From: DTU098 sp964498525
Lineage (GTDB): Bacteria > Bacillota > Desulfotomaculia > Desulfotomaculales > Pelotomaculaceae
DNA: 64,000 nt
Assembly: GCA_964498525.1 (NCBI GenBank)
Contig: CAZCGU010000003.1
Coordinates: 186,001 to 250,000 of the forward strand
Direction: 5' to 3'
The notes under the pieces were generated by a model. The model was given only the letters and a program-made list of their open reading frames with translations, did no database searches and was not told the origin of the DNA. Made by a program: the position numbers and the translations under genes. Shown in pieces: positions 43,264 to 50,504 of the stretch (position 1 is its first letter; each line of letters opens with the position of its first letter).

Positions 43264-43881
43264 TTGGCGGAAGAATTGAAAGGAACCGGCGCGGCGGAAG
43301 AAACAGTAATCAAGCTCTTGGAGCAGCAATCCAAATACGGGATTGACCAGGAAGCCATGTTGATTTATTTGAACTCTGTTAACCTGATGAATATCCTGAC
43401 CCTGATGGCTCGGCGCAACGCCGGCAGTTCCGGCCTGTTTGCCCCCGCTCTTCCGCCGCTGGCCCAGGGTCAGGCCCCGGCCGGTATTTCCCTGGAAAAC
43501 CTTCTGGGTATGGTGATAAGGCTGCTGGGAAAACAGGAGGGGGGAAACACCCCGGGGGGGCAGGGATTAAACCCGGCGGCGCTGCTGCCACTGCTGGGAG
43601 CCCTCAGTCAAAACGTGGATTTTACCGGCCTGTTCAATATGCTGGGCAGCCTTTTCAGCCAGGGCGGCGTCTCTGTGCCGGGATCCGCCCGGCCTGTTGA
43701 AACACAGCAGGGACAGGGGCAGGAGCAGGGGCAAGAGCAGGAGCAGGCTGCCCCGGCCCTGGACAGTAAGCCGGCGGTTAAAGTGGAGGTCCCGGGAGAT
43801 GCGTCCGGCGCCCAGGGTGGTGATAAGCGGGAAATGCCAAAGGTCATGATCTGGGATCAAATGGAGAACCGCAAAAAGTAA
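43264..43881 (+). CDS. Glutamine-rich protein, function unknown
   Basis: A 205-residue protein. The N-terminal ~50 residues are helical ('VIKLLEQQSKYGIDQEAML'), two hydrophobic segments follow, and the C-terminal ~60 residues are low-complexity and acidic/glutamine-rich ('QGQGQEQGQEQEQ'), then 'PKVMIWDQMENRKK'. TTG 43264 follows GGAGGAG by 8 bases. It is paired with the YbaB-like gene upstream. I recognise no family. Confidence 0.5.
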   Translation: MAEELKGTGAAEETVIKLLEQQSKYGIDQEAMLIYLNSVNLMNILTLMARRNAGSSGLFAPALPPLAQGQAPAGISLENLLGMVIRLLGKQEGGNTPGGQGLNPAALLPLLGALSQNVDFTGLFNMLGSLFSQGGVSVPGSARPVETQQGQGQEQGQEQEQAAPALDSKPAVKVEVPGDASGAQGGDKREMPKVMIWDQMENRKK

Positions 43882-43921
43882 AAGTAAAAGCGGCTAAGGT
43901 ATCTCAAGGGGGGATCCCGTC

Positions 43922-43970
43922 AAAAAAACGCACCGGATCTGCCATATAGTGGCTGAAGGTGCGTTTTTGC
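43922..43970. terminator. Bidirectional-looking terminator between convergent genes
   Basis: CGCACC ... GGTGCG flanked by A-run on the left and TTTTT on the right, with an inner GCCA/TGGC hairpin. It lies between the + gene ending 43881 and the - gene ending 44043. Confidence 0.7.
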
Positions 43971-44042
43971 GGGATCAGAAATGAATCGCCGGCGGGCTTA
44001 AAAAGCTTAAAAAAATGCCCGCACGGGGAAGACCGCCCCGCT

Positions 44043-44357
44043 TTAAGAAGAGGGTGCGGGGGAATTGTCGTCAGGCATCTGAATTGACGGCCCCTTACCG
44101 CCTTCAGCCGGTTCCTCCGGCCCAGTCATTACAGCAGGGCCTGGTTTTGATCCGGCCGGGTTTTGCTGTGCAGGCTGGTCCGGTGCAGTTGCGTTGGACA
44201 TATTCAAGATGGTTGCCTGGATGTTATCTATTCCGCTTTTAATACTCTGGACTGAATCCGTGGTTGCCTCAAGCATGGACATCAAGATCTTCAAGTTTCT
44301 TTCCACATCAGGGGTGTTGGCCAGCAAGAAAAGCATGGGACTCATAATTCGCTTCAT
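44043..44357 (-). CDS. Small protein of the 44-kb paralogue pair (copy A)
   Basis: A 104-residue protein: an N-terminal hydrophobic-then-helical block ('MSPMLFLLANTPDVERNLKI' ), a heptad-like run ('ATTDSVQSIKSGIDNIQATI') and a Pro/Glu/Ser-rich tail. GGGAGGTG lies upstream of the start on the - strand. It resembles its neighbour at 44447 in the core (hydrophobic LF(L/M)LA, then ...P..(V/L)..L, then a 'SV.SI..G' like stretch). Function unknown; a coiled-coil or membrane-peripheral role is possible. Confidence 0.55.
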   Translation of the reverse strand: MKRIMSPMLFLLANTPDVERNLKILMSMLEATTDSVQSIKSGIDNIQATILNMSNATAPDQPAQQNPAGSKPGPAVMTGPEEPAEGGKGPSIQMPDDNSPAPSS

Positions 44358-44446
44358 TATAAGAACACCTCCCAATAAAATAGAGACGGCGTAAATACAG
44401 CCCTTTAAACCAGCCCGGCTGGTTGGAGCAAGGGGCGTAAAATTTA

Positions 44447-44653
44447 TCAAGGTGAGTTGCCGCCGGGTTCCGCTTTCGTCTCTGCCAGGGTAATCATAAG
44501 GGGCGCCATGGTGGCATGAAAGCTTTCCAGGCCGTTTTGGATGTTCATTACGGATTCCTTGGTTGCCAGGACAAAGGAATGAAGGTTTTCCAGCTTCTTA
44601 ACGGATTGGGGACTGACGGCCAGCATAAATAAAATTGGAAGCAGGCGGTACAA
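44447..44653 (-). CDS. Small protein of the 44-kb paralogue pair (copy B)
   Basis: A ~68-residue protein from TTG 44653 ('YRLLPILFMLAVSPQSVKKL' then 'HSFVLATKESVMNIQNGLES'). AGGAG lies upstream, 12 bases away, which is long, so the start is uncertain. The core resembles the protein at 44043-44357: a LF(L/M)LA hydrophobic block, then 'LATKESVMNIQNGLE' against 'LEATTDSVQSIKSGID'. The two are adjacent on the - strand and may have arisen by duplication. Function unknown. Confidence 0.5.
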   Translation of the reverse strand: MYRLLPILFMLAVSPQSVKKLENLHSFVLATKESVMNIQNGLESFHATMAPLMITLAETKAEPGGNSP

Positions 44654-44965
44654 GGGTGTTGACAGCTCCTTTCTTTGGGGTTTTTTCAAGCATAACCCGG
44701 GATCACGGATTAAGGCCGGCTTTAACGGGGGCGCCCCCCTCAACCGGGTCCTTTTGCACGCCTTTAAACATCTTATGTTTTATCCGGTTAATCTGTTACT
44801 GCCGGACCGGCGAACTGCCCGGTTTCCTGACCAGGGCGGCGGGCGGCGCCCGGGGGCGGATTCAGGTTAAAGAGCCCGGTTAGAGAACATTGCCTGGTTA
44901 AGATGGCGGCTACAGGGAATAATGGCTGGGGAGGCGGAAAAAATAAGGCCGAAGGGGGGAAAAGT
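44654..44965. other. Divergent intergenic region without a recognised gene
   Basis: About 310 bases between the - strand paralogue pair and the + strand DMT transporter gene. GC-rich; no promoter or gene stood out. Confidence 0.3.
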
Positions 44966-45412
44966 ATGGCCCTAAAAGTTTTACCCCTGGTTATAGCAGC
45001 GCTTTCCGGGGTTGCCATGGCTATCCAGGGTTCTCTTAATTCTGCTTTGGGTAAAGTGGTGGGGCTCTGGGAAACCACATTTATCGTGCATCTGGCAGGT
45101 CTATTGCTGGTGATGGCCCTTCTTTTTGCGGGCCGGATCGGGGACGGGAACCTGGGGAATTATTTGCAGGCGCCCTGGTACACTTACCTGGGCGGGTTTT
45201 TAGGGGTGCTAATTATCTACGGGGTTGTCCGGAGCATCCCCCAAATCGGGGTTGCCCCGGCAACCACCGCCATAATTATGGGACAGGTTCTGACGGCAGG
45301 TCTGGTGGACCATTTCGGCCTCTTTGGCCTGAACAAGATCCCTTTCTCAATTTATAATCTCCTGGGAACGGTTATGATGGCCGGAGGAGCCTGGCTGATC
45401 CTGAGGCAATAG
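44966..45412 (+). CDS. DMT-superfamily (DUF606/YdcZ-like) membrane protein
   Basis: A 148-residue protein of five hydrophobic segments with 'GSLNSALGKVVGLWETTFI', 'GFLGVLIIYGVVRSIPQIG' and 'ATTAIIMGQVLTAGLVDHFG', which match the DUF606/YdcZ family of small DMT-superfamily proteins. Substrate unknown. ATG 44966 follows GGGGGGA; an upstream in-frame start at 44903 lacks a site. It is convergent with the ZIP gene (12 bases apart). Confidence 0.8.
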   Translation: MALKVLPLVIAALSGVAMAIQGSLNSALGKVVGLWETTFIVHLAGLLLVMALLFAGRIGDGNLGNYLQAPWYTYLGGFLGVLIIYGVVRSIPQIGVAPATTAIIMGQVLTAGLVDHFGLFGLNKIPFSIYNLLGTVMMAGGAWLILRQ

Positions 45413-45423
45413 GACCGGGCTTG

Positions 45424-46143
45424 CTATACAATAAAACCAAGGCCCAGGATCACCAGGAAACCGGTCAGCATCCCCAGGCAGGCCAGGGGCTTGCTGCCCC
45501 GGCGTGATTCCGGGGCCAGTTCCCCCAGCACGATGTAAGTCATGGCGCCGGCGGCGAAAGCCAGGAGCAGGCCGATAAAGGTCCGGGAAGCTTCCACCAG
45601 AACCAATCCGAAAAAGGTGCCCAGGGGGGTCACCAGACTGATTAGAACGCTGATTGCCAGCACCCGTGACGCGCCGCAGCCGCCGCACCTCAAGGGGGCG
45701 GCTATTGCCATTCCTTCGGGTATATTGTGAAGGCCGATGGCGATAACCAGAATGGGACCCAGCTTTTCCGCGGCGGCAAAGCCCGCGGCTATGGCAAAGC
45801 CCTCCGGCAGGTCGTGCAGGGCAATGCCCAGGGCAATGAGGTAGCCCATCTTCAGGTAATCTCTGCCCGGCCGGGCAGCCGGCGAAAAAAGATGTAATAA
45901 CAGATCAAGGGCGGCCATAAGAAGGGTTCCCCCCAGAAAACCTTGGAGGGCGAGGAGGGGACTGCCGTACTTCAAGGAGGAAGGGAGCAGATCTAAAAGG
46001 ATGACGGCGGACATAATGCCCGCGGCAAGTCCCAGGAGGAGGGAAAGGGCGCCGGGGCGCAGCTCGCCCCAGGCGATCACCAGAAGCGCCCCCAGGCATG
46101 TACCCAGTCCGGCCACCAACCCCAGCAGGATAATACTGCTCAC
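45424..46143 (-). CDS. ZIP family divalent metal transporter
   Basis: A 239-residue protein with about eight membrane helices. The two metal-binding helices are plain: 'ALHDLPEGFAIAAG' and 'GLHNIPEGMAIAAP'. ZIP proteins import zinc, iron or manganese. It is preceded on the - strand by a GC-rich leader; no regulator is adjacent. Substrate unknown. Confidence 0.92.
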   Translation of the reverse strand: MSSIILLGLVAGLGTCLGALLVIAWGELRPGALSLLLGLAAGIMSAVILLDLLPSSLKYGSPLLALQGFLGGTLLMAALDLLLHLFSPAARPGRDYLKMGYLIALGIALHDLPEGFAIAAGFAAAEKLGPILVIAIGLHNIPEGMAIAAPLRCGGCGASRVLAISVLISLVTPLGTFFGLVLVEASRTFIGLLLAFAAGAMTYIVLGELAPESRRGSKPLACLGMLTGFLVILGLGFIV

Positions 46144-46259
46144 CGTTTCACCGCCTTTAAGATTGCCTTGCTTTAATGGATCTTATTAGGCGGCGGGGAA
46201 CGGTAGACCTTAAAAGATCCTTGCCGGATATCTGCGGGTTTGTGTCTGCCCTGGGCAGG

Positions 46260-46844
46260 TTAACCCGGAATTATTATTGTCTGGCCGGGATGAATTACAT
46301 CCGGGTTGGCCAGTTGGTTAGCAAGGATAATTGCCTCCAGGTCTAAATTGTATTTTCCGGCAATCTGCCACAGACTTTCACCGGGTTGGACGGTATGTTT
46401 GCGGGAACCGGTCTGGGAAGCGGGCGGCGGGTTTCCTGGCTGCGGGCCTGGCTTTACCGGCGGGTTGGTTTCGGTCTTGCCAGAAATAATTTCAACCGGT
46501 GTCCCGATGGATACCCTGGGAAACAGCTCCTCCACATCATGATTGTACATGCGGATACACCCGTTGGAAACATAACCGCCGATTGACGGCGGGTTATTGG
46601 TCCCGTGGATGCCGTAGTTCCCGCCCGGGGCGGATAATCCCATCCAGCGTGTTCCCAAAACGCCCCCGGGATTCAAAATTTTTACGATAACAGAGAAGCT
46701 GCCCGTGGGTGTCGGTGTTGAGGACTTGCCCACGCCAACGGGATAGCTCCGGATTGTCTTGTTTCCCTCTATATATGAAAGCTGCCGGGTGGAAAGGTTT
46801 ATTAACAGGTGACTGCCGTAGGCCCGCGTCATTGTTTCTTTCAT
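46260..46844 (-). CDS. L,D-transpeptidase (YkuD) with C-terminal LysM
   Basis: A 194-residue protein. The YkuD catalytic domain (about 10-125) has the motif 'HGTNNPPSIGGYVSNGCIRM', with the nucleophilic Cys in SNGC; a Pro-rich linker and one LysM ('HTVQPGESLWQIAGKYNLD') follow. B. subtilis YkuD has LysM first, so the domain order is reversed. No signal peptide is seen, which is compatible with a spore-associated cortex or wall enzyme. The start has GAAGGAAGG upstream. It makes 3-3 peptide cross-links, by family. Confidence 0.9.
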   Translation of the reverse strand: MKETMTRAYGSHLLINLSTRQLSYIEGNKTIRSYPVGVGKSSTPTPTGSFSVIVKILNPGGVLGTRWMGLSAPGGNYGIHGTNNPPSIGGYVSNGCIRMYNHDVEELFPRVSIGTPVEIISGKTETNPPVKPGPQPGNPPPASQTGSRKHTVQPGESLWQIAGKYNLDLEAIILANQLANPDVIHPGQTIIIPG

Positions 46845-46993
46845 TAGGATTCCTTCCTTCGTAAATTAATAGTAAACAGGTTTTTTTAAATCTTATGAGC
46901 GAGACCTTAAAAGAAACCCCTTTTAATATTTGTATGTTTTTCCTGATTAAGGTTAATAATATTTTTAGAAGGAAGATGAACGGAGGGTTGCAG

Positions 46994-47458
46994 ATGCTTG
47001 GGCCCAGCCGGAAAAGGTTTCGGGACAGCTTTTTTTCCCGGGTTGAAAGGGCTGTACAGGAATCTATCTTTAATTCAAATTCACCGGGGCAGCGGAGGGA
47101 TCCTGTTCCGGGTCTGGCCGGTTTAAAGGAAATGGCCCTGGAAGCGGCCCGGCGGGCCGGCTACAGGGTGGTCAGCGCGGACAGGCGGCAGGTTAAAAAT
47201 AATTCCGGTCAACGGGAGGGGATCGTTATTTATTACAGTTCCGTTTCCGATAACAGGGTGGTCAAGCGGCACCTGGGTGCGGGCGGTCTGGCCGTATTCG
47301 TGCGGGAGGGGAAGATCCTGGCCGCCAGCGGCTGGGGCGCCAGGATCATTGCAGATGCGGGTCACGGCGGTTCAGCGGAACCCGGTGAACTTGATGACGC
47401 CCTGGCAGCGGCAGCCGGCCTGCTGGCCCTGGGGATTTTCCCCCGGAGAGTCGTTTGA
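46994..47458 (+). CDS. Mur-ligase/cyanophycin-synthetase-like fragment protein
   Basis: A 154-residue protein I cannot place with certainty. Its C-terminal 'LDDALAAAAGLLALGI' is like the 'NALAAAAAALALGI' helix of Mur ligases and cyanophycin synthetase, and 'AVFVREGKILAASGWGARI' also resembles them, but the P-loop and catalytic domains of those enzymes are absent. It could be a degenerate or specialised fragment. ATG 46994 follows GGAGGG; a longer in-frame start at 46895 is unsupported. It ends at a terminator before ispE. Confidence 0.5.
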   Translation: MLGPSRKRFRDSFFSRVERAVQESIFNSNSPGQRRDPVPGLAGLKEMALEAARRAGYRVVSADRRQVKNNSGQREGIVIYYSSVSDNRVVKRHLGAGGLAVFVREGKILAASGWGARIIADAGHGGSAEPGELDDALAAAAGLLALGIFPRRVV

Positions 47459-47526
47459 CCCAGCCTGTACGGTAAGGTAAAACAGGATCTTCAGAAATGA
47501 ACGTTTGAAAACGCCGGGAAATAAAA

Positions 47527-47556
47527 ATCCTCTATCCCTTAAGAGAGGATTTTTTA
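47527..47556 (+). terminator. Terminator before ispE
   Basis: ATCCTCT pairs with AGAGGAT, followed by TTTTTT. Confidence 0.8.
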
Positions 47557-47607
47557 TCTTTGGCGGCAAAACTATACCGGAAAAGGCGGTGGTTAGTTGA
47601 CGTGGTA

Positions 47608-48462
47608 ATGACAATCAAGGCCCGGGCCAAAATTAACCTGACCCTGGACGTGTTGGGAAAAAGGCCGGACGGTTATCACGAAGTAGAAATGGTGATGCAG
47701 AGCATCGGGTTGTACGACTGCCTGGAATTTACACCCGTTTCTGAAGGGATAACCATCCTGGTGGAGGGCGGGGATCTTCCCGCCGGCGAGGACAATCTGG
47801 TCCACCGGGCGGCCAGCTGTATCCGCACCCATGGCGGGATCCGCAACGGCATTGAGATCCGCCTTAAAAAGAGCATCCCGGTGGCTGCGGGCCTGGGTGG
47901 CGGGTCGGCGGATGCCGCGGCTACCCTGGCGGGTTTAAACACAATTTGGGGGTTGGGTCTTACCCTCCGGGAGTTGATGCTGCTGGGGGAACAACTGGGG
48001 TCCGATGTACCCTTCTGCCTTATGGAAGGAACAGCCCTGGCCCGGGGCAGGGGGGAAAAGCTGATGCGGCTGCCGCCCTGTCCTTCCCTGGGTCTGGTCC
48101 TGGTCAAGCCGTCCTTCGGTGTGTCCACAGCCGCAGTCTACCAGGCTTGTTCGCCGGGCAAGCTGAAAAACAAGCCGGGCAGCGGGGATATGGTAGAAGC
48201 CATCAAAAAAAGGGATCCCGGTGTTATAGCAGAGCGCCTGTACAACGCCCTGGAGCCGGTTACCTTTGCCATGCACCCGGAGGTTTTGGTAATTAAGGAG
48301 AAACTGCTGGAGGCGGGGGCGCTGGGCGCGCTGATGAGCGGCAGCGGTCCCACTGTTTTCGGCCTGACCGGGGATTTACGGGAGGCCCGGGGGGTGGCGG
48401 GACGATATCAGAAATTAGCCGGGGAGCAGGTTCTAATCACCCGGACCTGGAATTCAGGCTAA
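47608..48462 (+). CDS. ispE: 4-diphosphocytidyl-2-C-methyl-D-erythritol kinase
   Basis: A 284-residue GHMP kinase: 'ARAKINLTLDVLGKRPDGYH' at the N-terminus, 'IPVAAGLGGGSADAAATL' (the Gly-rich GHMP motif) and 'GALMSGSGPTVFGL' near the end. It phosphorylates CDP-ME in the non-mevalonate isoprenoid pathway. ATG 47608 is taken with GTG 47602 a possible start; the 47560 start is inside a terminator tail. It stands where B. subtilis has ispE, though veg and sspF are missing upstream. Confidence 0.95.
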   Translation: MTIKARAKINLTLDVLGKRPDGYHEVEMVMQSIGLYDCLEFTPVSEGITILVEGGDLPAGEDNLVHRAASCIRTHGGIRNGIEIRLKKSIPVAAGLGGGSADAAATLAGLNTIWGLGLTLRELMLLGEQLGSDVPFCLMEGTALARGRGEKLMRLPPCPSLGLVLVKPSFGVSTAAVYQACSPGKLKNKPGSGDMVEAIKKRDPGVIAERLYNALEPVTFAMHPEVLVIKEKLLEAGALGALMSGSGPTVFGLTGDLREARGVAGRYQKLAGEQVLITRTWNSG

Positions 48463-48510
48463 AGGGGAACATTCCGGCTGTCCGGTATGAGGGCAAAAGG
48501 GGGAACATTC

Positions 48511-48539
48511 TTGCGATTATGGGCCCGGGGAGTTAAAAT
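48511..48539 (+). promoter_or_regulatory. Candidate promoter of the GntR-nucleotidyltransferase pair
   Basis: TTGCGA (48511-48516), 17 bases, TAAAAT (48534-48539). Just upstream the motif GGGGAACATTC occurs twice (about 48465 and 48500), a possible operator pair. Confidence 0.45.
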
Positions 48540-48587
48540 AAGAAAGAAGCCGCGGGCAAAAGGAATCGAAATCAAGGAGGGACTGAT

Positions 48588-49265
48588 ATGGAGCACCCCA
48601 GGTTGGTGCCGATTAAACTGGATAATTACAAGCCCCTGCGGGAGATGGTTTTTGAGTCCCTCCGGGAAGCTATTATCCTGGGCCGGCTCAGACCCGGAGA
48701 GCGCTTAATGGAAATCCAGCTGGCGGAGGAAATGGGTGTCAGCCGGACTCCGGTGCGGGAAGCTATCCGCAAGCTGGAACTGGAAGGTTTTGTAGTCATG
48801 GTACCCCGTAAGGGAGCCTATGTGGCCGGTATTTCTGTTAAGGACATTGTGGATGTTTTTGAGGTCAGGGCGGCTCTGGAAGGCCTTGCCGCGGCCCTGG
48901 CGGCGGAACGGATTACCAGCGAGGAGATGGATCAGCTGGAAATGTCGCTGCTTAAAATTTACAATACCGAGGACGACATCAACGCCATTGTGGAGGGAGA
49001 TTCCTCTTTTCACAGCCTGGTTTACCAGGCCTCCCGCAACCAGAGGCTGGTTCAGATCATAACCCACCTTCAGGAACAGATCCACCGCTTCAGGATGACC
49101 TCTTTGTCACAGCCGGGCCGGACTAAAATTGCCCTGGATGAGCACAAAAAAATCGTTGAGGCGATTTCCGACCGTAATGTAGAATTGGCCCACGCCCTTG
49201 CCACCGAACATATTGAAAACGCGGAGCAGAGTTTGCTAAACGCCCTCAGGGAGGAAGAGGTTTGA
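48588..49265 (+). CDS. GntR/FadR family transcriptional regulator
   Basis: A 225-residue regulator: an N-terminal winged helix ('ERLMEIQLAEEMGVSRTPVREAIRKLE', core GVSRTPVREAIRKLE) and a C-terminal all-helical FCD ligand-binding domain ('FEVRAALEGLAAALAAERIT', 'FHSLVYQASRNQRL', 'DEHKKIVEAISDRNVELA' with metal-binding-type residues). Effectors of this class are carboxylic acids, usually. It overlaps the next gene by one base. B. subtilis has purR here, which is unrelated. Confidence 0.92.
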   Translation: MEHPRLVPIKLDNYKPLREMVFESLREAIILGRLRPGERLMEIQLAEEMGVSRTPVREAIRKLELEGFVVMVPRKGAYVAGISVKDIVDVFEVRAALEGLAAALAAERITSEEMDQLEMSLLKIYNTEDDINAIVEGDSSFHSLVYQASRNQRLVQIITHLQEQIHRFRMTSLSQPGRTKIALDEHKKIVEAISDRNVELAHALATEHIENAEQSLLNALREEEV

Positions 49266-50023
49266 TGGTAGATGCCGTTGTTTTGGCCGGGAGCAGTAAC
49301 GATGGTCCATTGAAGGACTGCAGCCCCGCCCGCTACGAGGCTTTAATACCGGTTGGCGCCAAAAGCATGGTGGAATATGTTGTGGAGGCTCTGCTAAAAG
49401 CCCGCGGGATAGGGCGGGTACTGGTCATTGGCCCTACCGAAGATCTAACCCCGCTGCTGGAGGGTGAAAGGGTGGCTGTGGTCGATCCCGCCGGTGGAAT
49501 CATGGAAAACATCGAGGCGGGCATAAGGCGCCTGCCCGGGGGGCGCAGGGTCCTTTTAGTGACCTCGGATATTCCTATGCTTACACCCCGGGCTGTAGAA
49601 AACTTTTTGGATTTATGCGGGGACATGTCCGGGGATTTGTACTACCCGATCATATCCAGGGAAGTGGTGGAAATTAAGTACCCCTCCACCAGGCGCACTT
49701 ACGTAAACCTCAGGGAAGGTGTTTTTACCGGGGGGAACTTGTTTTTATTAAACCCGGAGGTTTTTTCCAGGTGCCTGGAAAACGGCCAGAGGATTATTCA
49801 CCTGCGTAAAAGCCCCCTGAATCTTTGCCGTCTCTTGGGTGTCGGTTTCATCCTCAAATTCCTCCTGCGTTCCCTGACCCTGGCGGAGGCCGAAAGGAAG
49901 GTTTCGGAACTACTGGGCAGGATTAAAGGGGTTGTGGTAATTTCCAAATATCCGGAGGTAGGTGTTGATATCGATAAGCCCGGGGACCTGGAGCTGGCCT
50001 GTAAGGCCCTGGAGGTCAGCTGA
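49265..50023 (+). CDS. MobA-like nucleotidyltransferase family protein
   Basis: A 252-residue protein of the NTP-transferase fold: 'AVVLAGSSNDGPLKDCSPAR' at the N-terminus, 'LVTSDIPMLTPRAVENF' as the metal-binding block and 'PEVGVDIDKPGDLELACK' at the end. The glycine-rich loop is atypical (GSSNDG in place of GGxxxR), so the substrate is open. ATG 49265 overlaps the GntR stop. Its position before spoVG/glmU suggests a link to sugar-nucleotide metabolism, unproven. Confidence 0.75.
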   Translation: MVDAVVLAGSSNDGPLKDCSPARYEALIPVGAKSMVEYVVEALLKARGIGRVLVIGPTEDLTPLLEGERVAVVDPAGGIMENIEAGIRRLPGGRRVLLVTSDIPMLTPRAVENFLDLCGDMSGDLYYPIISREVVEIKYPSTRRTYVNLREGVFTGGNLFLLNPEVFSRCLENGQRIIHLRKSPLNLCRLLGVGFILKFLLRSLTLAEAERKVSELLGRIKGVVVISKYPEVGVDIDKPGDLELACKALEVS

Positions 50024-50061
50024 GATGCGGGAAAATATAAGCTTATGAAGTTTGTTAACTT

Positions 50062-50096
50062 CCCCGGGAACCTTTTCCCCGGGGCTATTTTATTTT
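50062..50096 (+). terminator. Terminator after the nucleotidyltransferase gene
   Basis: CCCCGGG pairs with CCCGGGG, then CTATTTTATTTT. It cuts the yjdF remnant off from any upstream coding part. Confidence 0.7.
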
Positions 50097-50097
50097 A

Positions 50098-50310
50098 AAA
50101 TATGGTGATCCCAAGCGTATGGCGAGGGTGGCTTCCCGGGAGATGGAGGTAAAAAGTATCTCAACCAAAGCGCAGGAGGCGCTGAAGCTGGAGAGGGAAA
50201 GCTGAAAACAGGAAAAGCAGGCGGTTACCCGCCGCCAAAAGGAAGAATTAAAAAAAAGAAAGCGGGAAATTGCGGCACAGAAGGCAAAGGCAAAGCATCG
50301 GGGCAGATAG
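50098..50310 (+). pseudogene. yjdF: Remnant of a YjdF (DUF2992) family gene with an in-frame stop
   Basis: The reading frame gives 'KYGDPKRMARVASREM', 'ISTKAQEALKLERES', then TGA at 50203-50205, then 'KQEKQAVTRRQKEELKK' and the ending 'AKAKHRGR' with TAG at 50308-50310. The two pieces together match the C-terminal half of YjdF proteins, which end in a lysine-rich 'KEKHRGR'-like tail. The N-terminal half is missing, and a terminator lies just upstream. It therefore looks like a decayed C-terminal fragment with a nonsense codon. No conserved yjdF riboswitch was identified. Confidence 0.8.
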
Positions 50311-50323
50311 TTACAGGTTTGGC

Positions 50324-50349
50324 TAACCGGGTTGCACCCGGTTTTTTTA
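50324..50349 (+). terminator. Terminator of the yjdF remnant
   Basis: AACCGGG, TTGCA loop, CCCGGTT, then seven T. Confidence 0.85.
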
Positions 50350-50504
50350 TTGCGGGGGGGATATGTTTTTCACATGGGACGGTCAGGGCTCAACCCCGGC
50401 AGTGTTCACCCGGCCCGGTTTTAGTTTCCCCGCAGGATGAATTTACCCGGCATGTGACAAGTCCGGGCTTCATAGCATAACCTGTAAAAAACCGGGGGTG
50501 GATC

